Source of the DNA: Capitulum mitella
Taxonomy: Eukaryota; Arthropoda; Thecostraca; Pollicipedomorpha; Pollicipedidae
NCBI GenBank assembly: GCA_030062745.1
Contig: CP099842.1
Span: forward strand, 20,617,822-20,681,821
DNA: 64,000 bases
Direction: 5' to 3'
In this document: one piece after another, positions 53,245 through 64,000 of the stretch
Layout: each line of letters begins with the position of its first letter
Position numbering within the stretch: the first letter of the stretch is position 1
Program-made: the position numbers and the translations under genes
The notes under the pieces: generated by a model
Seen by the model: the letters and a program-made list of their open reading frames with translations, nothing else
What the model was told of the DNA's origin: nothing
The model's database searches: none

Positions 53245-56200
53245 CTGGAACAGACGCCCGGACGCCGTCAGAGCGGCCAACCACACGGATCACTGCTGTC
53301 ACGAGCCAGAGAGAACAGCGCAGCACTGTCACTGACAAAGACGGAACGAAACGGGGCTGTCACTGACAGCACGGTAATGTCACCCACCTGGAGACGACAA
53401 TTAAGCATCATCACCCACGGTCATATCAGTGCTTCGAAGACTTCACACCGGGAAATGGCCGTTTGAAGGCCCTGACTCTTCGGACGTTGGGGTAGGTTAC
53501 TGAAGTTTCGTTCAATGGTATACAGAAATGGTACTGAAAAACGGCCCTTACGGCAAAAGCAGCTATGAAATCGCTGAGACAACAACAAAATGACAATGAC
53601 GACGACTTTTTCAACGGCCCCGTAAGGTATCTAATGTACCAGGCAACAAGATGACATTCGCAGAAACGTCTAGACAATGGTATGGCACTTGAAGTTACAC
53701 GCGGAACAGTATATAGTACTACTGTACCGTGTGTGTGCCAAATGATATCTGTGTGGAAGCGATGAGATTAAAGACAACATTCCGCCCGATTATGATTTAC
53801 GTCGTGATTTCTACCTCGGATTTGCCCACTGCATATCAACATGACAAACAAAAGGCGATATCGGACAGACGAAACATAATACCAGGTACAATGCACCTCA
53901 CGAGACGGAAAACTTATCGAAGAGACTGACGTTACCTCTTCCCTGTACAAACGGCATAGAGCACAAAATCAACACACCAGCCCCACGATATTGTTGGCAT
54001 GTAAACATGTCTATTTAATAGCCTACGCATCAAACGACTGCCGTATCAACTGCCGGTTGAAACGCACGCGCCACAAAACAGCCGGTATAACAAGATGACG
54101 ACCTCCATCAAAGTTCCATCGTTCCCCAACCTTACACAATACGATGTGGGGATGGAATGAGTCTTCACTCAGCTGACATCGAGGCGCACGCCATACATGT
54201 TTTACGCGATCTTCTTCACCACCTATGCCAATCAGCCCACTAAAGTGCGACGCTCTGAGCGCTACCATTAAGCCTGCAGTGATATACCTTTTACGTAACA
54301 ACATCCCCGGCCATCCTATCTTCACGACAGCGCTGGCTGAGCTTGCAGTGCATCACTTGCCAGAGCTGCTCGGTTTTGGCAACTGAAAACCTCTTAATAA
54401 CATTTCGGACACAGTGCGCCGTGAATCACGCCGGAAGTGGCGGCACTGCCCGTGAGGGGAGGAACACGGCCGCCTCCCCCCCGCCCCGCCGTCGGCGAGG
54501 CGCCACGCGTCGCCGCCAGAGATTGGCGTCCGGCGGCGGGCCGCGGCCGAGACTATCGAGCGCCGGCCGAGGCCCGTGACCGCACCTACGTCGCCCGTTA
54601 ATGCGATCACCGGGAGAGGAAATCTATACCGGACGGAAAGCCGGCGCACCGACGCACACCGGGCCACGACGCTGCGAGGACCGGCTCTGGCGCTCGACAA
54701 CAGCCGTCCGACCCGGAGCCGACCGCAGTCCAGTATCAGAGGGGGTTCCCGTGCTCCGCTGACTCCAAGTGTGCCGTCCCGTGTTCTCGATTGCAGAACT
54801 GCATGCCGACCGCCGCCGACTGGCCGCCAGAATGAGCAAGCTGAGATGGGATGCACAAGACGGTTTACGACAAAACGTAAATCCGTTTCTATGACAAAAA
54901 GCAGCTTTAGAACACAAAATAAATCCGGATCACACACAGCAGCGTCCCACTGTAGCGCTTACATTCAAAACAACAAAGGATCACTGCTGAGCCCCTGTCA
55001 CCCTAAATTTCCAGCGTCGGCGACTACCAACCAAAATCTAAAGCACAGATCCCACCGAAATAAACAGATCGCAGGCTAGACCGCACAGTGAACACATCCT
55101 GGGTTCCACAGCAGGAGCGGAGTTTCTCTTCTTTCATCTTTGTGTACTGCGCCTCGGAAATTGTTTTGATGACATCGATCACGACCTTCTTGATAAACTG
55201 CCTTAGTATGATTTTCCGTTTCGATGCTTCGTCTTCTTATCCCAACTGGCATTCCCTTTTCAACTGGAAAGTGTTCACTTTTCGTCCGCCTATCTCATCC
55301 AAAAATCATCGCCACGCCGAAGGCCCCTCTGGTTCCTCTAAGCCAACCGTTTCAAATCTGCACCATCGAAGATGACGGAAAGACCGGATTTATCGTGCTG
55401 GGGAATCAGCCTATAAAAAAAAAACTACGGCCGGTTGATGCCCCAGTGGGTGACGACCAGCTCACAATATGCTCCAAAGCATAAACGGTGCACGCCGTCC
55501 TGCACAGTATACGTTCTGGTGCCGTCAGCGTTTAGGTATTCTCTACCACCTCCTCTTCTTCGACTATACATCCTCCAACGAGCGACCACTCCAAGTCACA
55601 TTGGTTCGACTGGTGCTAGTCCTTCGTTCCCAAGATCTTGTGACGACTCAAGAAGAGCTTGGCTCAACTACTTCTGCACGCCCAGGGGAAGCGCCTTAGG
55701 CCGACCGATCGCGCCCGCGGGCGCTATCCCGGGGCCACTCAACACCTGCGTGTCGTCCGCGTACCTCACAGGCACAACCACTCTGAGTTCCATCATAAAG
55801 TTAGGAACTAGACCACGAAGTGGAGATGACGTGAATCTACTTTTACGGCCGAAACTGGCACCGCAGCAGTTGCCGTCGAGTGACCAGATTCAACCACGCC
55901 CCGCTCGATAGCTTAGCTGGTAGACCGCTGATCTCCCCAGGACGATTTCGAGTCACTTGACAGTTCGGATTACAGCCCCGGGCCAACTGGCAAGTGGCTA
56001 GGAGGGTCCAATGACCCGCACACGGCAGGCTGTGTCGTTCATGTTGGACGTTTAATCTTCGGCACACGCGCCTGCAAACTGGAACAGCGCCATCGATATA
56101 CAGTTCAGGTTCCTTGTTCCGTGTGGATTTCAGGGCACAAATTCAGCCTACCGCAGACTTTGATCCCAAAGACAATTGCAATAAACGCACGAATCACTCC

Positions 56201-59200
56201 AATCTTATAAACAACGGAAATCGCGCAACTCGGACACACCCTTGAGGTTAATATCCAGTGTCCGGTTGGCGGATACCAACAAGAAAAGGCTCCTTACGCC
56301 ACTGGAGAAGCTACGGACCCGGGATTACGAAAAATAGGGGACTCGGAAAAGGACAATCAGCGGTTGATGATATGGAGTCAAACGCACCTGGTCGCATGGA
56401 AGTTTGCCTCCACTATCACCTCACAAACCAGTCTACCACTATCACCGATCGCCTGAACGTACCAATCAGTTGGCGCCTTGGAGTGACTAGGTTAACTGGC
56501 AAGAGGACGGTACATCCAGGAAGCTGCTTCTCTGAAGAGGACAGCCCAGAACAGTACCGGCCCGCGTGGACGAGATATTCGCTGAGCCGTTCAGTCGACA
56601 CAGATGGCAGCACCTGCTGACTCAACTTCTCGCTACCCACCACATTCCGCCAGCGCAGCCAAATGCGGGCCAGTCCCTGCTCCTCGATCCGTTTGCAGAG
56701 TACTCCCGTGCGTTCCCGTGCGTAGAGGAGTGAACAGCGTGATTCAGAGTCCCCATATTCAGACGACCCGTGAGCCTGACTGGTGGCGCGCGCCGAACAA
56801 GAAGCGGGGGAGGGGGGAGTCGGTTGGTGATGCCACACAACTAAGCACGGGAGTCAAGAATGGCGCAAAAAATGGCGTAAACTGCCGCTAAGCTCTGTTC
56901 AGACTTTGCAACTGCGGAGCGCCCGCCCGTTTCAGTACTGCAGATTGCGATGGAACGCGTGCATGCCAACAACACTAGAGCTGCTCAATGGCAGCAGGTT
57001 TACGACGCCGCCTAGTCAGCAAGCCCGCCCGTCTGCAGAGGAGCGCGGACAGAGTCCGACACAGTCTGGACAGGCAGCGGGGCTACCTTGAGAGCGCTGT
57101 TGACCGGACGGACCGGGCTGGGGTCCGGAGGCTCGGGCGGGCCGGTCCTCTCGCCGTCACCCGGCTCCGCGTCTCCCCTGGAACAGAGGCACCGGTCGCA
57201 ACCAATATCGCAACGGAGACGTGCACCGCGCATTACAACGTGATGGTCGTTTGCACATGGTCAACTCAACAAAGTGTAAACTGTTCAAATCACTTCTCGT
57301 CGAATCAGGAGCCACAACAGGGGAGTGTCGCGGATCAGCTGCTCTCAGCGGGAGGGTGCCGTACCTGGTGACGCCGCCGGAGCTCTTCTCCCGGCAGGCC
57401 CGGACCACCTGCGTCAGCGTGAGCGCCTGTCGCAGCAGGGAGCGAGACATCTGGAACCGGACGAGCGGCGTAACGGAGACCGTCCGGCCCTCGTCCGGGC
57501 AAATATCCCGACATAGGCCAACAGGCGAGCGGAAACAAAAGAGAGGAGAACGGCAGGATGGAGGCAGGGAAGGGATGATGAGAGACGGCAGAACGCAGCA
57601 AGATAAAAACCACCTTAAGCGTAACTGAAACACGGTTACTGTTGTCAGACCTCGGATTCTTGAACTAGAGCAGTGCATCATTCAGGAAAGAGTCAGAACA
57701 ACCACGGCCACTCATGCCATTCCAACGTACCTCCTCGAGCCTGGTCCACATCAGGTCAGAGGGGAGGGAGCTGATTTCAGCTGACAGCTCGCTCTCCTCC
57801 GGCGACGACGGCAGACAATTCTGCTCGGAGCCGCCATCTGGCAGACAAAGGCGAGAAAACATTGGCATCAGTACCAACGAACAGTCATACCACGCCATGT
57901 ACTGCCTTTCAAATAAACGACAGTGCAGACAGTTACTGCTAAAAATAAAACAGTGACTCAAACCAAACAGCAAAATGGTAATTAGGGATGTGAGACAATT
58001 ACGCAACATGTAACTTGGCAGCTCTGCTGAACAACAAACGTTGACGAACATAAATCAGCCCCAGAAAGTCTTGCGGCACTGCTGTCAACCCCGTCCGAAC
58101 CCAAAGCGAGCTCACGGCAGCAACGCGACAGTGCGACCAGCGATACCGCAAGCAATTCACGCCAGACAGCGCCGCCGGGCACCTTCTGGCAGGCTAACCA
58201 GCCTCCGACACAGCAGCCCACCGCCCGGCGGCCTGCGCGTCACAGGGCTCCTGACTCCGGACTGGCCACAGCCCGACCGGCCCCGGCTCAGGCGCGGCCG
58301 GCCGGCTACCGTCCTTGGCCGGTACCTGGTCCGGCCTCGACCGGTGGCGGCGACGCGGGCGACTGGCCCGCCGCCTGGCGGAACTTCCTCTTCCGGTACG
58401 GCGTGAACAGCTTAACGGGCGCCGCCTGCCGCACGGACGGCTCACGTCAGGTCACTGCAGCCGCGAAAACGGCCACGCGTACCAAACAAAAGCGCACTCC
58501 AGGCTTTTCAGACAGGACATTTGCCAACGTTGCTCACTGGCATCTGTCGATGGCTCAGTAGGTAGCACGTGCATGAACAACGTTAAAAGACACGTCAAGG
58601 GGAGGAAGATGGTTGTCCAACGACTACCTACCACGGACGGGTCATCCGAGCAGTTGGCGCACATGCAGTTGGCGGCGTGAGGAAGCAACAGGCCGGCGTC
58701 GATCACAGCCTGGAGACTCTTGCCGCCGAAACTGGCAGAACGTCGGGAAAACACGACTGAATGCAAGTGAAAACACGAAATAAATGACACAAGAATACAC
58801 CAAAACCGGCAGCAAGACCTACCGAATACTCTGTACTCGTTGCAGTAACACATTTCGGTATCTTGAAATCGTGACTTTACGGTGAATGCCGTAAAGTCAC
58901 GGCAGCCCATACGATGTGTCGCACTAGTTTTATGTGATCCAGGTTACACAAAAACGTCATCGTCGACATCCTTTCCCACCTGTTCATGGCTTCCTAAAAC
59001 ACACAATGCAATCAGGAGCCGACACACAGGTAGCTTACCGAATGCTGCGCTTCCAATCCTTGCTCTGGGCGCGGCCGCTCAGCGCCTCAAACTCGGTGGG
59101 CGTCAGCCATTTGCCCTGGCGTAGGATGCAGCGGCCGCGGCCGCCAGAGCCCAGCCGCGTCTTGTGCAGCTGACCAGTCACAGTCTGTGACCAAGTGAAC

Positions 59201-60838
59201 AAGATGGTCAGAAGATGGACCATCTCCCCAGCTGGACAGACTGTCTGGGACCGAGACTGGCTGTCGTCTGGGCGAACCCTGTCTGGGAAAGGCCTGAATG
59301 TCCGGGAAAGACCCTGTCTCAGAAAGCTCTGAATATCTGCAGGGGACCCTCACTGTCAAGGAGAGGCACTGACTGTCTAGGAAAGACTGTATACACATGA
59401 AGCATACCTTGTCAAGCTGTGTTAATAATCTCCAAAACCAGTTTTCCCATGATAAAAAGGATATTCTGTAATTGTATTCAATAAGAAGCCTGGGAGTCCA
59501 CAAGACTATTTATAATTTTAGCAAGCATTTGCTGCCATTGTTTTTTCACCTTGCAGCGAACATCCAGGATGTCAGCCTGAGCTGCTGTGGTCCAGTTATG
59601 TTGGTTGATGCTTCTTCTGGTGTTTGTCTGAAACATGAAAGCTGGTAAAAACAATGTAAGGTGGAAAAAGGTGGAAATATGATCATTATCAGTTTGCTGC
59701 AGTGTTCCAAGTGGTTAGGAGGTCTCCCACAAATTATATAAAAGGAACACAAACTACACCTCTCAAATTTTGGTTGGGAGGTGTGTAAAATTACAGGAAA
59801 AATATACTACATAATATACCAAATGGCCACTAACTGATGCCCATTAAAGAGGGAACATAAATATCACTAGCAAAGTTTTGTAGTCTATGGCAACTTTGAT
59901 TTGACAGACTGCAATAGAAACAGACAAATAAAGGTCATTTCCTGTTTTGAAGATGTTGTATTAATAATTTAAGCTCTCATACTCTGCAAAAAACATGAAT
60001 TAAAGAAATACCTCTGCACAAAGAGGAATCACAAAGGATGATGCCATATTTTTGTCTCAGGCCATCTTCATGATAGCAAAATCTACAGCAAGATATACAT
60101 TTTTTTACAATCATGTTCAATACCATACATGTACAATGTATGCACAATCAACTGAGTAATCCAGTACATGTACATCTCCAATGTGCATACAGCCAATGCA
60201 AAATGTATGTGTAAAATGCATGTGTGTGCAATACATGTACAACCATGTACCTTCATAATGGATCAAGTGATAAGACATACCAGCATTTAACTCTGCCTAG
60301 GTGTTCAAGGTGTTATAGGTGCATAGGTGTACACTGCAATGCATTTCAGCAGTTTGGCAAAATCCTATCCATCCTGGTTTCTTGATTTTGATTATCTTGA
60401 TGGGGACTACCTTGGTAATGATACTCAAATGACTGCAAAATGTAAAAGCAAGGAAAACACAGAAATAGGCGTAATAGTGATGAACACACACTTATACATC
60501 AAAAACACACGTATGTCATGAACATCATACACAACTTACGAGCGCATGACTCCATGTACTTGCATACATGCTTTCCAGTATCTCACCTCCCACTGTGCCT
60601 CATCTCCATCATCTTCCCCAAGGGCAATGTCTTCGCACCCAAAGTGTTCGTGTTCCTCCCCTTGTCCATCACCAGGCGTATCCAAGGCCCTGGGCGTATC
60701 TGCACTTGACGGACCCGCTTTTACGCCTGCCGGCCGCTGGACGCACGATCCGCCAGCTTCGGGCCCACCCGAACCAGGTTCGGGAGTTTCCGTGGTTATC
60801 ACGATAGTGCGAGACTTGTTAGCTCTTTCCATGACCAC
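53050..60838 (-). CDS. Deaf1: Deformed epidermal autoregulatory factor 1 (DEAF-1), nine coding exons
   Basis: DEAF-1 is a nuclear DNA-binding transcription factor recognising TTCG-type sites. Nine exons with compatible phases give about 384 residues, shorter than fly or human DEAF-1 (about 570). Order: an acidic Gly/Pro-rich N-terminus; [24 protein letters not shown] domain across exons 3-5 ([78 protein letters not shown], written in parts); a linker ending in a helix ([19 protein letters not shown]); and a C-terminal MYND zinc finger. SKDWKRSIR with the CMCANC cysteines is diagnostic. The short length comes mainly from compact linkers; a missed exon in the 3.8-kb intron 8 cannot be excluded. 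Confidence 0.92.
53245..57086 (-). other. DEAF-1 intron 8 (3.8 kb)
   Basis: No gene, RNA or obvious transposon recognised. Sections at 54440-54800 are GC-rich and open in several frames but have no family resemblance. Confidence 0.45.
57087..57177 (-). CDS. Deaf1: DEAF-1 coding exon 8
   Basis: [20 protein letters not shown] then [10 protein letters not shown], a Pro-rich linker. Included because phases 2 in and 0 out fit both neighbours. Confidence 0.65.
57365..57450 (-). CDS. Deaf1: DEAF-1 coding exon 7
   Basis: [20 protein letters not shown] then EKSSGGVT, phase 2 at GTACGG. Amphipathic helix corresponding to the LLNTAQQLKTLF-type region of DEAF1. Confidence 0.78.
57731..57837 (-). CDS. 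Deaf1: DEAF-1 coding exon 6
   Basis: [20 protein letters not shown] then [11 protein letters not shown], acidic/Ser-rich, phase 0 at GTACGT. Confidence 0.8.
58326..58425 (-). CDS. Deaf1: DEAF-1 coding exon 5
   Basis: [20 protein letters not shown] followed by a Pro/Ala-rich linker. The basic RKRK is a likely nuclear localisation signal. Phase 1 at GTACCG. Confidence 0.88.
58632..58731 (-). CDS. Deaf1: DEAF-1 coding exon 4 (SAND)
   Basis: [20 protein letters not shown] then [13 protein letters not shown], phase 0 at GTAGGT. Zinc-associated cysteines at the SAND end. Confidence 0.94.
58871..58900. repeat. Hairpin with perfect 12-bp stem
   Basis: GTGACTTTACGG, loop TGAATG, CCGTAAAGTCAC, within DEAF-1 intron 3. 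Confidence 0.95.
59039..59184 (-). CDS. Deaf1: DEAF-1 coding exon 3 (SAND)
   Basis: [20 protein letters not shown] then [19 protein letters not shown], phase 2 at GTAAGC. The KDWK motif is the SAND DNA-contact region. Confidence 0.95.
59550..59627 (-). CDS. Deaf1: DEAF-1 coding exon 2
   Basis: 26 codons, [20 protein letters not shown] then LDVRCK, phase 0 both ends. Arginine is mostly AGA here, in a CpG-poor setting. Confidence 0.85.
60090..60260. repeat. ACATGTAC-rich tract in DEAF-1 intron 1
   Basis: Scattered ACATGTAC, CATGTACA and ATGTATGTGT words in AT-rich intron sequence. Confidence 0.6.
60587..60838 (-). CDS. Deaf1: DEAF-1 coding exon 1
   Basis: 84 codons from [20 protein letters not shown] to [16 protein letters not shown], phase 0 at GTGAGA. 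A second Met two codons in is an equally possible start. Low-complexity acidic N-terminus. Confidence 0.75.
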
Positions 60839-62511
60839 TCACGAACATGAACCTTGAGTACTTGAGAACGATCCGCTTTGTTTCCGGCTATCGTTGAATC
60901 GCCCCGCAAAACGCGTCGTGTGCCAGTACCTCCGTTCCGCCGGCATGGTAGTTTCGTTCGCGACGCAGCGTGGTCAGTATAGCTTCCGTAACGGGGGTTG
61001 GGGAGACCAAAGATACAACTCCCGAAATCAAAACACCGTGCGTTTAGGGCGTTCCGGTGCGCGGGCCTGTCACCCATTACGCAGCGGTTTTCTGACCAGC
61101 CGACATGGCCCGCGAAAAAATGTCACCTCAGGCGAGAGCCAGGGACAAAAACGTGTTGTTGACGGATATATTTTACATCTGAAAAGCACACCACGTGAAG
61201 TCCATGCTCTCCCGTTGCCAGGTTCCCCCACAATGGGAACACTCGGTTCTCGGGGAGCTCATGAGAAGGCGGGCTGTCGGCTGCGAGAGCTGCAGGGGCC
61301 TATCCCAGATGTCTGCGTGTCGATGGGATCGCACCAAACGCGTAGTTGGTTACCACGAGTGTAATCGACAGTTGATAGCTGTCTATTACAGTGCAGTGTA
61401 AGCGGCGTTTTGTATGCACTGACTGAGGCAGTCAATAAAAACATATAACGTAATGATGAGGTAAAGTCATCAAACCACAGAATGCGCACACATGTACAAA
61501 CGAAGCCGGCAATGCCCAATAAAACCGACTCCGATATTTACCTGCTGTTATATTTGCTGAAGCGCTCAAAGAAGGCAAAATGTAGACACTTGGAACAAAC
61601 GCCACAGGCTAAAAGGTCCCAAAACACAAAACACACTGGATTGCTTAGTGTTTAGTCAGATGGCATCAACGACACCGGCGGGCTGCACAAAGTTGCCGCC
61701 GGCCATTATTTCCGGCCGCGCCGCCGGCGTCTCCCAGACGGAGGCGGCGTCACAGCGCCAGGCCAGCGCACGGCCGCACAGCGCACTCCGGCCGGAACAG
61801 CACGATTATTCACTCCGGCCGCGTCCGGCCCTCGCAGTTCGGCACCGCAGCGAGCGTCCAATCGCCGGCCGCCGCCCGACTGACGTCACCGACTGCCACC
61901 AGCCGGGCCGCGCCCCCAGGTGACGTCACCTGCCGCGCGCGCCGACCGGGCGGCCGGCGACAGCGCTATCACAATGAACAGATCTGCAGTTGCAAGAGCA
62001 GCTATGGGAAAATGACTTGACAGTTTGTACGAAGAGATACACGCGAGTATGAGTACTGAGATCGGGTGGAGGGTGGCGCCGAAACAGCAGCACCCCCGGC
62101 CTGCCAACTTCGGCTCGCCACGCTCATCGCCCCGTTCAGCTGCAAAGGAAACCGAGCAATAGAGACAGGTCACCTCCCCGTCACCAGCGCAAAACAGGCC
62201 AGGTTTGACACAATTTCAGCGCGAAACGCCCGCTGCGTTATATTTGTTTATTCACTGCACATGTGTCAATGTGCGACGAAAACCAAGATACAACAGTCCA
62301 CGCGTGAAACTTCGACGTCAAAGAGCACCTGATAACACACAAGCGGCGTAGCAAGTACAAACAGGCCGTGAAAGGCATCACGAAGTTCGACGAACAAACA
62401 ATACCATGTTAGCGGCGTCACATAAACAACTAAATCCGCTTTTTCACGAACGCCTCATCATTTACAGTTTTATCTACACAAGGCAAGGCCTAACAGTTCC
62501 CTCCTACCTGA
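60839..62511. promoter_or_regulatory. Region between DEAF-1 and the right-edge gene
   Basis: Holds the DEAF-1 upstream region (normal CpG from 60700 on), the 3'UTR of the right-edge gene, and a CpG-dense segment at 61650-61960 with two perfect CRE palindromes. Several ORFs of 60-156 codons on the plus strand were judged chance. Confidence 0.45.
61881..61928. promoter_or_regulatory. Pair of perfect CRE sites
   Basis: TGACGTCA at 61881-61888 and 61921-61928. The second sits inside the 16-bp palindrome CAGGTGACGTCACCTG (61917-61932). It lies in a GC-rich, promoter-like stretch about 1.05 kb upstream of the DEAF-1 start codon. Confidence 0.55.
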
Positions 62512-64000
62512 CTACTGCTGGTGCGCCCTGGCGGCGTTGAAGTCGGACGCCCAGCTGCGCTCGAACGGGTCCTGCTTGAACGGGTCGCTCTGGATGCCCT
62601 GCGGCGACTGGAAGAACTCGTCGTCGGCGAACGGGTCGCCGGCGACGGCCGGGAACTCGGCGGCGGCCGGCGGCGGCGTCGGCTCGGGCCGCCGCGCCGC
62701 CGCCCACGGGTCCGTCTGGCCGAACACGTCGTCGGCGAGCGGCGAGCGCCGCCGCTCGTCGAACGACACCTCGTCGGCCAGGCTGCCGCGCTCGTCCGCC
62801 AGCACGAAGTCGTCATCGAACTGGCCGGTGGGCGACGACTCGCGCTCGTGCCGGCGCCAGCCGACGCCGCCGGACGACTCGAAACGGTCGGCGTTCGCTC
62901 CGAGACGGTCCCAGCCGGCGTCGGCGTCAGCATCAGCGTCAGCGTCGGCGTCAGCGTCCGGCTCCGGCTCGGCCGACTCGGTCGACGACGGCGGGCCGGC
63001 GGCGGGTCGCGGCCGCTCCCAGACCGGTTCGCCGGCCCGCTCCGGCGGCCGTTCCCAGCCGGCGAGGCCAGCCGACCCGAACTGGCTGGCCTCGGCCGCC
63101 GGCGGGCCGGCCTCCGGCTGCGGCCGGTCCCAGCCGGGCGCCGCCTCCCCCCGGTCCCAGGCGCCGTCCGGACCCGGGCTGCCGCCGCCCGCCGCCGGCC
63201 CGAACTCGCACTCGAAGCGGGCGAAGTCCTGCTCGGCGACCGGCTCGCCGGCGGCGCCGAAGTTGTCGTCGAACGCGTCGCGGCGCCGGTGGAAGGCGTC
63301 GGCGCCGGCCGGCGAGTCGGTACGCCACGGGTCGGCGTCGTCGGCGCTGTCTGAGCCGGCGCCGCTGGCCGGCCGCCGCTCGCCGGTCAGTTCGGCCTCC
63401 AGCTCCCGGAACACGGCGTACTTGTCCGCCGGCTGCTGTGCCGCCGACGCCGACATCGCTGCTGCCGCCGCCGCCGCCGCCGCCGTCGGCGGCGCCGGTG
63501 CCGCCGGCTCGGGAAAATCGCAGTGGAAGTCGTCCGGCGAGTTGGGCGTGTCGACAGGGCTGCGCGGGAACTTGGCGTCGAAGCGCGCGAACACGTCCTC
63601 GTCGACGGCCTGCAGCGGCGCTGGCACTGGCGACGGCGTGGCGGCCGGCGAGGCGGCGGCCAGCCGGCGGCCGGGCGCCGGCGGCGAGCGGGCGGCCGCG
63701 CCCGGCTCCAGGTCGCGCCGGCGCAGCTGCGGGCTCTTGTAGATGGACACCTCCGGGCTGGAGATGGGCGACAGCGACTTGAACTCCTCGCTGGGCGACT
63801 CCTCCTGAGACTCCTCCTCGACGGGCGGCGGCGGCGGCGGCGGCTCGGCGGCCGGCGGCGCCGCAGTGCCCGACGCCACCAGACAGGCGGCCAGCTCTAT
63901 CACAGACATCTGCGCCAGCCGCTCCACAGAGATGTGCAGCTTGGCGGCTAGCTCCGTCAGGCTCATGCTCTGCAGCTGCAGCAGCATGTCAGCGGACGGC
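62512..64000 (-). CDS. C-terminal exon of a DPF/FxxxF-motif acidic protein, possible endocytic adaptor (partial)
   Basis: One open frame of about 495 codons continues past the right edge and stops at 62512-62514. It starts with a helical segment (LTELAAKLHISVERLAQMSV IELAACL, written in two parts), then a proline run, Ser/Glu-rich text, an alanine run, and a long Asp/Ala/Pro-rich tail with a (DA)n stretch. Repeated FARFDAKF, AFDDNFG, FARFECEFG and, near the end, GDPFADDEF, SDPFKQDPFERSW resemble the FxDxF and DPF motifs that bind the AP-2 alpha ear in clathrin adaptors such as Disabled/Dab2 and Ced-6. I do not recognise the exact gene. Extreme GC gives long shadow frames on the other strand. 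Confidence 0.6.
   Translation of the reverse strand, partial: PSADMLLQLQSMSLTELAAKLHISVERLAQMSVIELAACLVASGTAAPPAAEPPPPPPPVEEESQEESPSEEFKSLSPISSPEVSIYKSPQLRRRDLEPGAAARSPPAPGRRLAAASPAATPSPVPAPLQAVDEDVFARFDAKFPRSPVDTPNSPDDFHCDFPEPAAPAPPTAAAAAAAAAMSASAAQQPADKYAVFRELEAELTGERRPASGAGSDSADDADPWRTDSPAGADAFHRRRDAFDDNFGAAGEPVAEQDFARFECEFGPAAGGGSPGPDGAWDRGEAAPGWDRPQPEAGPPAAEASQFGSAGLAGWERPPERAGEPVWERPRPAAGPPSSTESAEPEPDADADADADADADAGWDRLGANADRFESSGGVGWRRHERESSPTGQFDDDFVLADERGSLADEVSFDERRRSPLADDVFGQTDPWAAARRPEPTPPPAAAEFPAVAGDPFADDEFFQSPQGIQSDPFKQDPFERSWASDFNAARAHQQ

Noticed and set aside
60894-61401. Plus-strand ORFs of 156 and 68 codons upstream of DEAF-1
   Set aside because: No family resemblance, no splice or start context stands out. 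A Cys-containing stretch near 61280 is not enough for a call.
62537-63742. 401-residue plus-strand ORF
   Set aside because: Antisense shadow of the GC-rich DPF-motif exon; Ser/Ala/Gly-rich without domains.
1-64000. CRISPR arrays, operons, phage or bacterial defence systems
   Set aside because: Introns, GT-AG splice sites and metazoan gene content show a eukaryotic nuclear region; the tandem repeats lack CRISPR repeat-spacer structure.

Overview
This is eukaryotic nuclear DNA from an animal, almost certainly an arthropod. All recognisable genes are metazoan and are broken into short exons with GT-AG introns whose phases join correctly. The tyrosine hydroxylase starts with the [10 protein letters not shown] / [13 protein letters not shown]-terminus typical of insects and crustaceans. 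Coding exons are very GC-rich, and the introns carry many minisatellites and short DNA transposons. A crustacean, perhaps a barnacle, is my guess from this style; the sequence does not prove it.

Layout. (1) 0.66-11.76 kb, minus strand: thirteen coding exons of the striatin-interacting protein STRIP (STRIPAK complex), with the last C-terminal exon(s) off the left edge. A tRNA-Asn(GTT) gene and a hAT-type MITE lie in its introns. (2) 15.6-18.1 kb, plus strand: mitochondrial ribosomal protein uL22m (mRpL22), divergent from STRIP, with an apparent one-base frameshift in its third coding exon. (3) 19.1-49.7 kb, minus strand: a complete ten-exon tyrosine 3-hydroxylase gene (pale/TH) spread over about 30 kb. 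Its seventh intron contains (4) the whole COG6 gene on the opposite strand (22.4-25.7 kb). Its first two introns (13.4 and 7.1 kb) hold most of the mobile DNA: a 2.8-kb hAT-like element with internal minisatellite, a 1.2-kb piggyBac-type element, a decayed mariner-type element with about 130-bp inverted repeats, two copies of a 1-kb unknown repeat, and MITEs. (5) 53.05-60.84 kb, minus strand: a nine-exon DEAF-1 transcription factor gene (SAND and MYND domains). (6) 62.5-64.0 kb, minus strand: the last coding exon of a DPF/FxxxF-rich, acidic, proline-rich protein, probably an endocytic adaptor, open at the right edge.

The genes do not form a pathway. STRIP (kinase/phosphatase scaffold), mRpL22 (mitochondrial translation), COG6 (Golgi tethering) and DEAF-1 (transcription) are broadly expressed. 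TH makes L-DOPA for catecholamines and cuticle tanning and is tissue-specific.

Most interesting points. The TH exon encoding the iron-binding Glu motif has been amplified, acceptor site included, into a 39-bp in-frame array in the preceding intron. Strongly CpG-depleted, AT-rich blocks cover the 5' gene bodies of the four housekeeping-type genes but not TH, as expected from germline gene-body methylation. COG6 is nested inside TH. Several transposons have legible target-site duplications. I found no sign of an unknown enzymatic system. Exon borders were read by eye from splice consensus, phase and family resemblance, without transcripts.
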